This document shows, piece after piece, positions 18,397 to 27,759 of a stretch of DNA of 39,614 nt. This stretch comes from Chara braunii. Lineage: Eukaryota > Streptophyta > Charophyceae > Charales > Characeae. A program made the translations under genes and the position numbers. The DNA lies in contig BFEA01000023.1 in NCBI GenBank assembly GCA_003427395.1, forward strand, positions 1,692,773-1,732,386, read 5' to 3'. Numbering within the stretch: position 1 is the first letter of the stretch; every line of letters begins with the position of its first letter. Below the pieces are notes generated by a model. It worked only from the letters and a program-made list of their open reading frames with translations, searched no databases and was not told the origin of the DNA.

Positions 18397-19334
18397 GGGC
18401 CAACATGGCTGCAAAGAACAGTGGGGGTCAAAGAAGCGTAAAAGGAACGATTCCGTTCGCTACAAGAAGACCCGCAGGTGGGAATCCTCAAAAGGAACAA
18501 GCCCAGGCTTCCCAGCCAGCAGCAGAAGAACCACCTATCACAGTAGAGGGTGATGAGGATGAGGATGAGAAAATTAGGGAGGAAGAAGAAAGGCAGGTGG
18601 AGATAAGGGCTAAGAGAAGGAAAGGCGAAGCTAAGGAAGGAAGATCAANAGGGGATACGGGACCAAGCAAGAAGAGAAAGTACCAAACCTCGATCGAAGA
18701 AGAGGTGGATCTGGAAGACCTGGTGAATAAACTACTGGAAGGGCATAATGAACTATTAAACCTGAAAGAAATCCTCGCTTCAGCTCCTAAGTTAAGAGAG
18801 ATGGTGAAGGCTAGGTTATCACGCCGGAGAGTAGTCTCGGTCCGGATGGGGGATTTGATTCCCAAAGAGGCAAACTGGAGTGTGGCAGGGAGTAAAATGG
18901 ACTGGAAATTCGTAGGCACAGGGTCCATTGATGTTATGATAAAAGGAAAGATGTGTCCTGGGATGATTGATATCGGGGCAGAAATGAATACTGTAAAGGG
19001 AGAAACCGCGGTAAAATTTGGGTTGGAGGTGGATAAGAATGATTGCGGGTTCCTCAACGGAGCCAGCGGCAAGACCGGATACACCGGTGTCGCATCAAAT
19101 GTGGTCATAGAAATAGGAAGAGTCAAGGTACGTACGTGTTTCTACGTCATGCCCAACTTGGACCTTCCAATATTGCTGGGAAGGTCATTCCTGTGCAGAT
19201 CTAAATCACTCATTATGAACAAGCATGACGGCACTATGTTCGTCATCTTGTGCGATCCTGCCTGTGGGAACTTCGAGGTTATCACCTGTAGGAACACAGG
19301 TCCACACAGCTCGAAGAACAGGCTCAATGCATGA
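18342..19334 (+). pseudogene. Retropepsin-like aspartic protease region, catalytic motif altered
   Basis: This frame is -1 relative to gag and overlaps its end. It is open from 18300, with its first ATG at 18342. The N-terminal half is charged (GDEDEDEKIREEEERQ, IEEEVDLEDLVNKLLEGH) with one N at 18649. The protease fold follows: IDVMIKGKMCPGMIDIGAEM, then VVIEIGRV and PNLDLPILLGRSFL. The active-site triplet, normally D-T/S-G, reads D-I-G at 18969-18977, one C-to-T change from DTG. The flap and the ILLGR motif are kept. The TGA at 19332 is followed by more open frame to 19583 (EEEEESDDEEAKGLVLSL), so the coding part continued toward RT. Confidence 0.75.
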
Positions 19335-19585
19335 TCTTACACGTTCGAGGAATCTGAGAATAGGAGGAGAGAATTGGAATGGGAAGAAGAAGAAGAGGAA
19401 TCAGACGATGAAGAAGCCAAAGGACTTGTATTAAGTCTAACAAATATCAGTGACGCAGTGAAATTGGTATCGGCTTATAGGATGGTTGATCCAGACGCAG
19501 TCAAGGCACTCGCAGAAAGGATCCAAGATGATCCAGAAGGGGGAGGAGTCGATCTCATTTACCGGTCACCTCCTTCTACTTAGAT

Positions 19586-21373
19586 GATAGTGCCGCATGC
19601 GCCGAATGCTCAAGCTGCCGGCCAGCATTTTTTAGGGGTGGGCTCAAGCAAGGCTCCAAAAGGAGGTACAAGACGGTAGATAAGAAGAGTCACCCTGTGC
19701 CAGTTCTAGTAAGTCAAGAAAAAAGGGTGTATTATGATCAGGAAAGAGAACTGATACAGCGAATGAGGGAAGGCATCCAGAACGGGCCTTGTCGTATCAA
19801 CAATGAGACTGAGAAAGAACTGATAATAGGGGAACCTGGCTTTCTGACAAGGCAAGAGGAGGACTTGGTAAAATAACTGATACGTGAAAAACATGGGGCA
19901 TATGCCTTCAACGATGATCAACGTGGGAGGCTGAATGTGGACAAAATAGAAATGATCCGCATTCATACTGTACCTCATGAGCCATGGAATGTCCGAGGGG
20001 CTAAGTATCCCAACCCTGAGGATCGCAGAAGGGTGGTAGAATACCTAGATGGGAAGATCTGCACGGATGTGGCAGGATACTCCAGTGGACCATATGCCTC
20101 TCTCTGGTTCTGTTTTGTAAAGCCAAATGGAGTTCTCAGATTGGTGCAAGACCTCCAACGACTGAACGCGGTAACTGTAAGGGATGCAGGGGGTCTGCCC
20201 AATGCGGACCAATTATCATAAGCTTGTGCAGGTAGGTGGATTGTGTCCCTCATCGACCTCTACTCTGGGTATGATCAGTTTCCAGTCTATCCGGCAGACC
20301 GTCCCATCACAGCGATGCACACGCCAAGGGGATTAGTCCATATGAATGTTGCGCCGCAAGGATGGACCAATGTTGTGGCCATGGTGCAACGAAGCATGAT
20401 CAGGGTAATGCAGCCAATCAGCCCTCAGATCACCGAGCCATACATAGACGATCTTGCTGTCAAAGGCCCAATAGAGAAGAATGAGTCCGAAGTGGCTCCA
20501 GGGGTGAGAAAGTTTGTGTGGGAACATGTTCAAGGGTTAAGAGGAGTCTTATCTCTACTAGAAGAGTACAACCTCACCGTCAGTGGTGTGAAGTCAAGAC
20601 ACTGCGTGAAAGAGATAACCATTCTGGGATACATTTGCAACGAGCATGGTCGGCGCCCTGATAAGAAGAAGACCAATAAAATCCTCGAATGGCCTACTCC
20701 TTTCAGAAATGTGGGTGAAGTCCGAAGTTTTCTTGGTACCTGTGGGTTCTGGAGAAGATTCATAGAGAGATTTGCTAGTAAAACAGAGCATCTAAGGAAG
20801 CTAGTCCGGAAGGATCAAGAATGGGAATGGGAAAACCATCAAGAGGAAGTGGTGGAGGAATTGAAGAAGGAGTTTAGAGAGGGAGGTCTGGTACTAGGGG
20901 TACCAGACTTTGATGCAACTATGGAAAGGCCCTTCATAGTTGAGACTGACGCTGGACCAACCCCCCTGGAAGACGTCTTGATTCAGGCAGATAGTGGAGG
21001 AAAGGAGAGACCGTTGAGGTTTGAAAGCAGGACACTGAACTCAGCCGAGAGGAACTACTCGCAGTTTAAAAAGGAAGCTTTGGCGGTCCTGCACTGCCTA
21101 AGGATCTTTAGGCACTACCTCTTCGGGAGGAGGTTTGTATTTAGGATCGATCCTACGACACTTGTATACTCACTCAAGAATTTCTTGCCCTCAGATCCGA
21201 CCATAGCCAGATGACTCACCTATATCTGGATGTTCGACTTCCAGTTAGGGCGGATCCCTGGAAACAAGAACAGGGCGGATGGCATGAGCAGAATTGAGTG
21301 GGGAAATCGGGGAGAATCTAATGAAGAGACGCCTCCGGTAGACGGGTTTTTGGACGAAGAGGAAGATATGTGA
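19586..21373 (+). pseudogene. pol: Reverse transcriptase and RNase H, broken by stops
   Basis: The frame changes near 19560. It then reads SSCRPAFFRGG into a linker with TAA at 19874, and the RT begins near 20100 (WFCFVKPNGVLRLVQDLQRL). TAA 20219 precedes the block with the first catalytic Asp (SLIDLYSGYDQF). TPRGLVHMNVAPQGWTN follows, and then the YIDD catalytic box at 20441-20452, which is intact. ILGYI, RPDKKKTNKILEWPTP and the connection part VRSFLGTCGFWRRFI come next. RNase H follows with TDAG (Asp at 20948), FKKEALAVL (Glu at 21074) and RIDPTTLVY. TGA stops lie at 21212 and 21371. The order RT-RH before integrase fits Ty3/Gypsy. Confidence 0.9.
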
Positions 21374-21530
21374 ACTTACGTAAACTGCTGGTTCATGTTT
21401 GTCGAGAGTAAGGAAATGAGGAGAGGAAATCTGATGTGGCATCCGCCTTCCGAATTTATGAGAGAGTCTTCCCTGATACTCACGTCATTAGAGGAAGAGG
21501 ACTTGGGGCGAAAGAAACACGGAATGGACA

Positions 21531-22990
21531 ATGGAGCTGACTCTGGCAGAGAACTATAGGATAATGGAGGAACCGCGAACGATCGAAGCGGGAGTCCAAC
21601 AGACTGACGAACAGGTAGCCATGATGGGAAAAATGTACTACCCGACAAATTCATTGTTATAAGTCCAAGCGAATGATGAAAGAGGAATAGTGAAGGCCGA
21701 TGAAATAATTATTGTGGATGATTACGAGTTTGATGAAGAGAAGGAAGGAGAGTTTGAACAAGAAGAAATTTCAGAAGAATTCAGGGAAGAGGAGTATGAT
21801 GGGTCCTATTTAGAAATGGGGTTGCTCATCTCAGGAGATAAAAGAGAGAGAGAAGTAAGTGAAAAGACTCTCGGGATGAGAGACCACTATGTGGTAAGGG
21901 GTGGCCACTTGTTTATCAGGGATAAGAGGGGGCCGCCACGACGTGTCGTAAGTGGGAGGAATCGTCAGATTGACATAGTAGCTGCATTGCACGATGGGAT
22001 AGTCGGGGGACATTGGAGTTTTGCGGCTACTTACAAAAAGGCGATGGAGCTCTACTACTGGGAAGGGATGTTTGAGATGACGCGAAAATACTGTGAGTCG
22101 TGTGTACCCTGTCAAATTCGATCGCCCATCAGGTACAAGGAACCCCTGCATCCTAGATATATCAAGGAAGTAGGGGCGGTTGTTCACCTGGATCTACTGG
22201 CTATGCCTCTAGGTCTTGGAGGATATAACTATATACGCCAGGGACAACCTTACAGGATTCGTTGATGGCAGGGCAATCAGGAACAAGACCGGGACAACGC
22301 TGACGGATTGTATTAAGGAATATTATCTCAGATATCCTTTCGTATTGGAATTTACAATGGACAGGGGGTCTGAGTTCACATGTGGGGAAGTGAAAGAACT
22401 GCTGAAGGAATTGGGGGTCAATGGCAATTATACGACTCGGGTTCATCCACAGGCGAATGCACTGGTTGACAGAGGTCATGGCACAATTACTAACTTACTG
22501 GCCAAATGGACCAGTGGGAAGCCGAATCTCTGGCCAAAGTTCCTAAGAACAGTGTTCTTTGTAGAGAACATCACTATAAAAAGGACGACCGGGTATGCAC
22601 CTGCGACACTCTGGTATGGGCGTCACGCCACATTTCCTATCGAAAGCTTCCTGAAAACTTGGCGCAGCCAACAACTTGACTTTGGAGGAACTGCTAGATC
22701 TAAGGGCAAGGCAGATCAGCGTCACTGAAGAAAGGGTTCAGGAGGCAGCCATGAACGTTGCAGACAACAGAGGAAAGGATAAAGAAAGATGGGATAAGCT
22801 ACCTAGAGTAAGACTCAAACCTCTACAAATTGGCGAGACAGTACTACTCTACGATTCCTCTCTGGAAATGCAGTGGTCGCAGAAATTGGACAAACGATGG
22901 CTAGGACCATTCAAAGTCAGGAGACAGGGACTTCATGGGGCATATGAGCTAGAAGAGATGGATGGGACGCCAATGAAGGACTGGGTCTAA
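21531..22990 (+). pseudogene. Integrase with HHCC zinc domain, altered core and C-terminal domain
   Basis: The frame opens before 21531 after a shift and carries a TAA at 21660. A Glu-rich linker leads to the zinc domain (ALHDGIVGGHWSF ... RKYCESCVPCQ). The core has VHLDLLAMP (first Asp) and, after a frameshift near 22230, ARDNLTGFVDGRAI and FTMDRGSEFT (second Asp). It then has HPQANALVDRGHG, where the usual third catalytic Glu of the V-E-R-G-H context is Asp. A second shift near 22670 leads to the C-terminal domain (GETVLLYDS, KLDKRWLGPFKVRRQGLHGA), typical of Gypsy integrases. Frame loss and the E-to-D change mean no activity is expected. Confidence 0.88.
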
Positions 22991-23026
22991 GGATCTAAGA
23001 CTGAAGAAGTTCCGAGTCAGAAAAGA

Positions 23027-23217
23027 GGTAAGCTCAGCTACGATAAGAAAGTTTGGATAGATTGGGAAGGTATTTAGGCATGCTTATGTGTATCGGTTCC
23101 TATGCGGGTATGTACCCAATTGTCCAAGGTTATGCTCATACATATATATATATATGTATGTATACGTGCATGGATGCAGAGGGGTATAAGTGGGGATATG
23201 TGTGTGTATATACGTTC

Positions 23218-23293
<76 letters not shown>

Positions 23294-23445
23294 TATATAT
23301 ATATGTATATATATGTGTGTATGGACGTGTATGTAAGTACCTGATAAAGGAGGATATTGTCAACTTGTGTTTAACCAGGAATGTTGCCTTGATGATAATC
23401 TGACCCTCGTCCCTTGCCATTTGCTCCTTCTCTGTATGCAGGCCT
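23027..23445 (+). other. Intron-like spacer with TA repeat between integrase and second gag
   Basis: A donor-like AAAAGAG|GTAAGC stands at about 23021-23032. A strong acceptor-like tract, CTTCTCTGTATGCAG, ends at about 23442, just before the second gag ATG. In between lies the TA repeat. This could be an intron joining the two coding regions, or a coincidence at the junction of two elements. Confidence 0.3.
23221..23289. repeat. TA microsatellite
   Basis: An uninterrupted TA run of about 34 units is followed by shorter TATATG runs to 23320. Short frames across it translate to alternating I/Y and are artefacts. Confidence 0.95.
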
Positions 23446-23466
23446 GACCCTTGGAAAGAAGAGGCC

Positions 23467-25236
23467 ATGGCGCAGAGAGGAGCAGTAGCAGGGACCTCTG
23501 AACCTGCCTTGAGAAAGGGAGGGCAGAGGGGGGAACTGAGAGTCTCAAGGAACCTGGAGGAGCTGCCCATTTAGAGGGCTGGAGTCAACCTGCGATTTTT
23601 CCTACGAGACCTTGAGGAGTACGTATTCAGGAGAGAATGGGGTGACAGGGAGAAGATTGCGAATGTGAGAGGAGCAGGAATATACAAGAAGAAGATTGAA
23701 GGAGTAGTGGCAGGATGCACGAGGTGGAAGGTATGCAAGGTGAGGCTATGGAGAGACATGGGGGAATTTCCAAGGGATGATGTGGAGGATGACTTGAGGT
23801 TCGATGGAACCAACCTGGAGGACTTTGTTGAGAGCTTGCAGCTGACCGCTGAGAGGGGCGAATGGAGCGAGGAGGAAAAGCGAAAGCAGTTGATCGCAAG
23901 ATCAGACAAAGGCGAAAAGGAGGAAGTAAGAGAAATTGTGGAAGGAAGTCGGACTTGGAAAAGGATAACGGCAGAATTGTGGATGACCTACACCCAGGCC
24001 AGGCAAGATCAGATAAAGAAGGAAAGACTGCAAAAGAAGGGGCTATGGATTGGAAGAGAAGTGACTGAGTCGCAGGGGAAGGAAAAAGAGAATGAAGAAG
24101 AGGATAATGTACCTCTGAAGAAGTTGAAGAACAAGGCAAGGGTCTCCCCCAAGAGCAGCAGCAAGGAATCTGAGCGGGCTGAGGGAGATGAATAGGAAGA
24201 GGAGAAGGCAGCAGAGGGCAGGAGAAGAAGCATGGGGGCCAGTATGGTATCAAGGAAGAAGAAACTTGGAAAGAAAATGGCAATTGAGAGTGGAAGGAAA
24301 GAAGTACAAGAAAGGGTGAGTGAAGAGGGGGAAGGAGTAGAAGAAGCTGAAGAGGGAAAGAAGGTCCAGGGAGGAGGCAAGGTTCCCAAAGTCAAGAGAA
24401 CTGAGGGAAAAAGGCCGATTGGGGACAAGGAAGAGACAAGTGGGATAGGAAAGAAGGAAGAGGAGAAGGATGGTCAAATGGAGAAATTGATGAGAGATAT
24501 GGAAGAAATGAGGAAGGAAGTGAGGGAATTGAAGAAAGAGAAGGAGGAATTGCAGAAAGAAATGAGCCAATTGAAGGTCACCCTGAATGTGTGGAGCAGA
24601 GAATTGGAAGAGGAAGTGGCCACAAGAGGTAAGATGGAAATAAGGGTGGATGGTCTGGTTTCTGAGGTCAATGTGCTAGGACAGGACTTTGACAATGAGA
24701 TCTCAGAAAGAAAGAAGTTGGGACAAGAATGAGAGAAAAGATGGGAAGAGATATTGAGAGGAATGAAGGAATTCAGATTGAGTCGACAAGGGAAAGAGAA
24801 GGAAGCCACAGTGATGGTGGGAAGAAAAGAGGGTGAAGAGAAGGGGGCACAGACTGAGAAGAAGAAAGAAGAGCCTCCTGCACCAGAGAAGGGAGTAAGT
24901 GAGAGTGTGGCTATGCCTCTGCCAGGACAGGGTAAAAGGCAAAGGGAATCCCAGTTGGACTCACCAAAGGTGGCTGAAGATCAGGCTGAGACTTCAATCC
25001 AGCCAGACATAAAGAGAATCAAGCCTAGCATGGTTGGACAGAGATGTTTCTTCTGCGCTCAGCAAGGGCACCTCAGGGATGAGTGTTCCATTCTAATAAT
25101 TTATATTAAGGAAGGAAAAACCAAATATGATAGTCATAAGAGATTGGTGGCCGGCACAGGGCAGACCATTCCCAGGATACCTGAGGGAGGCAGGGTAGCA
25201 CTTCACAGGATACTGGGACTGCCAGTTGATTTCTAG
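23467..25236 (+). pseudogene. Second gag-like ORF with coiled coil and CCHC zinc knuckle, three stops
   Basis: One frame runs from ATG 23467 ([19 protein letters not shown]) to TAG 25234, about 590 codons, with stops TAG 23572, TAG 24193 and TGA 24730. The N part is capsid-like (RFDGTNLEDFVESLQLTAE, WKRITAELWMTYTQARQDQ). A K/E-rich linker and a long coiled coil (MRDMEEMRKEVRELKKEKEE) follow, and then a zinc knuckle CFFCAQQGHLRDEC at 25045-25086 with C-x2-C-x4-H-x4-C spacing. The last 50 residues are basic. It is not a copy of the gag at 16567. No protease or RT follows, so it is either an orphan gag of another element or a late ORF of the first one. Confidence 0.7.
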
Positions 25237-25872
25237 GTAGAAATAGGTAGATGTTTTGAGTAAACTATGACTTGAATCGGCTTAAAAAGACAGTTATGAA
25301 AGAGAGAGAGGTGTAAATTAGAGCAAGGGGATATGTTTTTCTTCTTCAGTTGGACATGAGAACAGGAGTGAGACAAGTTGTGTGCTTTACTTCAGTCAGA
25401 TGATGAGACTTAACATAGGAAGTAGTATAGGAAATGACATGAGAGGTACTTGAGGGATAGTAGAGTGGAGTGGTGATCTGCCTCTGTAACATACTTGTAT
25501 TTATATATATCACTCAGGGGGATGAGCTGGTGGACACGACGCACTTGTCACATTGTGTGTGGGCCTTTGTCTTTGGTTGAGTATCTGATAACATGAGATC
25601 TCCCTTCATCTATCACTACTAAGACTCTGTTGAGATTTAAAGAGGTGATAGAGGAATGGGCGGATCTGTATTTCATGTGCAAGTTTGATGAGTTGTGAAG
25701 CTTCAAAAGTTGGGTTGAGTGTACATTTCTTGTTTGAGACCATGCCACAACATGGGTAGACTCCTTTGAGTCTTATCAATTCTGTTGCAGGAAATTCTTT
25801 GGCAATCTCTATGAAAGTGATGTTTTATTTTGTGGATTCGGACAAGCAAAGAGTCAATAAAAGTTTATTTTA
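25237..25872. other. Non-coding, with AATAAA signal at its end
   Basis: It is AT-rich text without long frames. TATATATATCACTCAGG lies near 25504, and an AATAAA with T-rich surroundings lies at about 25856-25872, which could serve as a polyadenylation signal for the preceding unit. I see no RNA gene. Confidence 0.45.
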
Positions 25873-25929
25873 AAAATAATGGTTATATATATATGTATAT
25901 ATATATATATATATAAAATAATGGTTATA
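25873..25929. repeat. 15-bp direct repeats flanking a TA run
   Basis: AAAATAATGGTTATA occurs at 25873-25887 and again at 25915-25929, with TATATATGTATATA in between. Base composition changes right after the second copy. It may be a duplication from slippage or an insertion footprint. Confidence 0.75.
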
Positions 25930-27390
25930 AAAATGACCCCGAGGTGCGTGCCTCACCAAACTATGATCAAAGACTTGGAGGGCACAACCCTGGGTGGCAG
26001 CCTGACGAATGCTCAATTACAAGGAATTTTATTTATTTGGTTTATTTAAAAAGCATCGTTCATCCACCTAAGGGTTAACCTGAGGGCATAAATTACTAAG
26101 CCTATGGTGAAAATTTGACATCGTTGGGACATAACTCACAGCGTGGGCTGCTGACCTAGGATAACCAGGCAGCAAACCCTTCGACTATGGCCTCGAAAAG
26201 AAACTAGAGGGGAGGCCTCCCCAATGAAGGGATCTATTCAGGTGGATGTCGAAGGGGTCGAAATTAAAAATTTTTAAAGATAGGATGAATATCTCCTCGT
26301 TGCGCAACCAACGAGGGTAACCACCGATAAGCAACAACGCGGTGGGCCGCAGCTCCGGTCTGATCGGCAGGACTGTGGTGGGTCAGGATGAAGACCGCCG
26401 TCCTCCTGTATTAGGCTTCGGGCAGGACGACAGACAACTTTGGATCATTATATCAAGAGTTGAACACCCAAGGTCTCGGTTAGGACTCGCGTTTAACGGG
26501 TTGAGTTCGTACGCGAACACCGGCCCTGAAAACAACCAACGAATACCTGGACCAAAGACTAAGGGTGTGGGTCAAGGAAAGGTGCGTTTGTCATACTTAA
26601 CTATTTCATGTAATGTAGTACAGATCAAGTGTCCCCACTCTCGATCATTATATTTTATGTGGGAGACCCGGGTTAAATCCCCGCGGTAATAATGAAAAGT
26701 AAGGTGACAGCGTCAATCCTGAAACCACATTTCATTCCAGGGTTCGGATTTGACGAATTGCTTGTCGGAAAACACCTATGTGCATACAGTTCTCCGAGCG
26801 ACGGGGACGTCTCTTAATGAGGTCTGGGATACTGTCGGGCAAAATACCCTTACAAGGGTATTTTGCCATGATTTTGCATTCGTCAAGGTGATGGCGTCAG
26901 CCGCCGTGACGTAGCCAGTCTGGAACAAGAAGGGTGTTCACGCTTGGCGTGACGCTGAAAGCAAAACCCTCGACCACTGAGGTCGGGGGAAGAATCGGTA
27001 AGAAAATTCCGTTAAAGAATGCACGCGCGTTATTATGACGCACGCCAAGGTGATACCCCTCGACAGAAGAGGTCGAAGGGACAGGTAGGTTTGTGATTGT
27101 GTCGGAAATGTCTACGACGCACGCTGAGACGTAGGTTGCTACCTATCTACGTGCTGGTACTGGGTGTCTAAAAGTGTCAACTTGTCTTCTTAAACTCGAC
27201 CTCCGAGTCGAGTGCTCGCTGCATCTACCTCTACTTAGTAAGGTACCGGTCTACCCGCCACTTGAGTGTTTTCCCGCCACGACCATCAATATCGTGGCCA
27301 CGGCCAAATACCGGCCGACCTGCTACTTGAAAGTTCCCCCCCCCCCCGGTCCTCTATATGCACCTGAGTTGCTCCCTTTCTAACCAGAAT
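25930..27390. other. Unassigned region, possible degraded insertion or solo LTR
   Basis: This region is more GC-rich and has no domain-bearing frame. GAGACCCGGGTTAAATCCCC at 26660-26680 resembles a tRNA T-arm in which the CGA of GGGTTCGATCC is altered. TGTCGGGCAAAATACCC at 26833 would suit an LTR start, a TCTATATGC box lies at 27353, and a run of 12 C at 27336-27347. I could not find a matching end or target-site duplication. Confidence 0.35.
26838..26867. repeat. Perfect 14-bp palindrome with 2-nt centre
   Basis: GGCAAAATACCCTT at 26838-26851 is followed by AC and the exact reverse complement to 26867. A stem this tight could form a cruciform or mark the end of an inserted element. Confidence 0.85.
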
Positions 27391-27391
27391 A

Positions 27392-27480
27392 GGAGCTAGC
27401 TCAGTTGGTTTAGATACAGTTGTCAAGCGGTGGACGCAAGGAACGAATCCCACCGCCCTCTGAGCTAGCTCCCTTTTTTA
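27392..27480 (+). ncRNA. tRNA-like sequence (SINE head or decayed tRNA)
   Basis: GGAGCTA at 27392 pairs with TAGCTCC at 27466-27472, as acceptor arms do. In fact 11 bp pair (GGAGCTAGCTC/GAGCTAGCTCC). TAGCTCAGTTGG fits the Pol III A box. GGAACGAATCCC resembles a B box with two altered bases and lies in a GCGGTGG/CCACCGC stem. TTTTTT follows directly, as a Pol III terminator would. D and anticodon arms do not fold normally, so it is not a working tRNA gene. A B-box-like GGATCGAGTCC on the minus strand lies at about 27522-27532. Confidence 0.4.
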
Positions 27481-27759
27481 CAAGAGCTTTACCTTTATTT
27501 TACCCAGGTTTAAATGGTCGGGACTCGATCCACGACCTCTCTATCTGGGTTAGTTGTGTTGGTTGCCTCGTTGAAACGAGACACCACGTTAGGCAGTTAG
27601 TAGTAGTTCTCATTTGAATTCGTTCATTTTATTTTATTTTCTTTTGTTGATTGATTCCTTTACCCGTAGCTTCTATTTCCTGATTCACGCAAGTCAATCT
27701 GCACCCGGAAGACGGGCTGATGCAGCCGGAGAAAGAAAGAAGCCCGACCAGCCTACCGT
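27481..27759. other. Non-coding spacer before copy 2
   Basis: It holds the minus-strand tRNA-like half at about 27510-27545 and a T-rich stretch at 27625-27655. It ends abruptly at the ACGGCATCAGCC boundary of the repeated block. I see no gene. Confidence 0.5.

Larger units (their letters stand above)
13992..22990 (+). mobile_element. Decayed Ty3/Gypsy-type LTR retrotransposon, internal region
   Basis: The order is PBS, ORF1, two related accessory ORFs, gag with zinc knuckle, protease, RT, RNase H, integrase. RNase H before integrase marks the Ty3/Gypsy arrangement. At least 16 in-frame stops and several frameshifts are spread along it, so it cannot encode its own proteins. The 3' LTR was not found. 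Either it is lost, or it lies outside what I could recognise by eye. Confidence 0.88.

Noticed and set aside
14970-24195. Reassigned TAG codon (TAG read as Gln) to explain the many TAG stops
   Set aside because: TAG also ends ORF2 (15564) and the second gag (25234). TGA and TAA stops and frameshifts occur in the same elements. Decay explains all of them.
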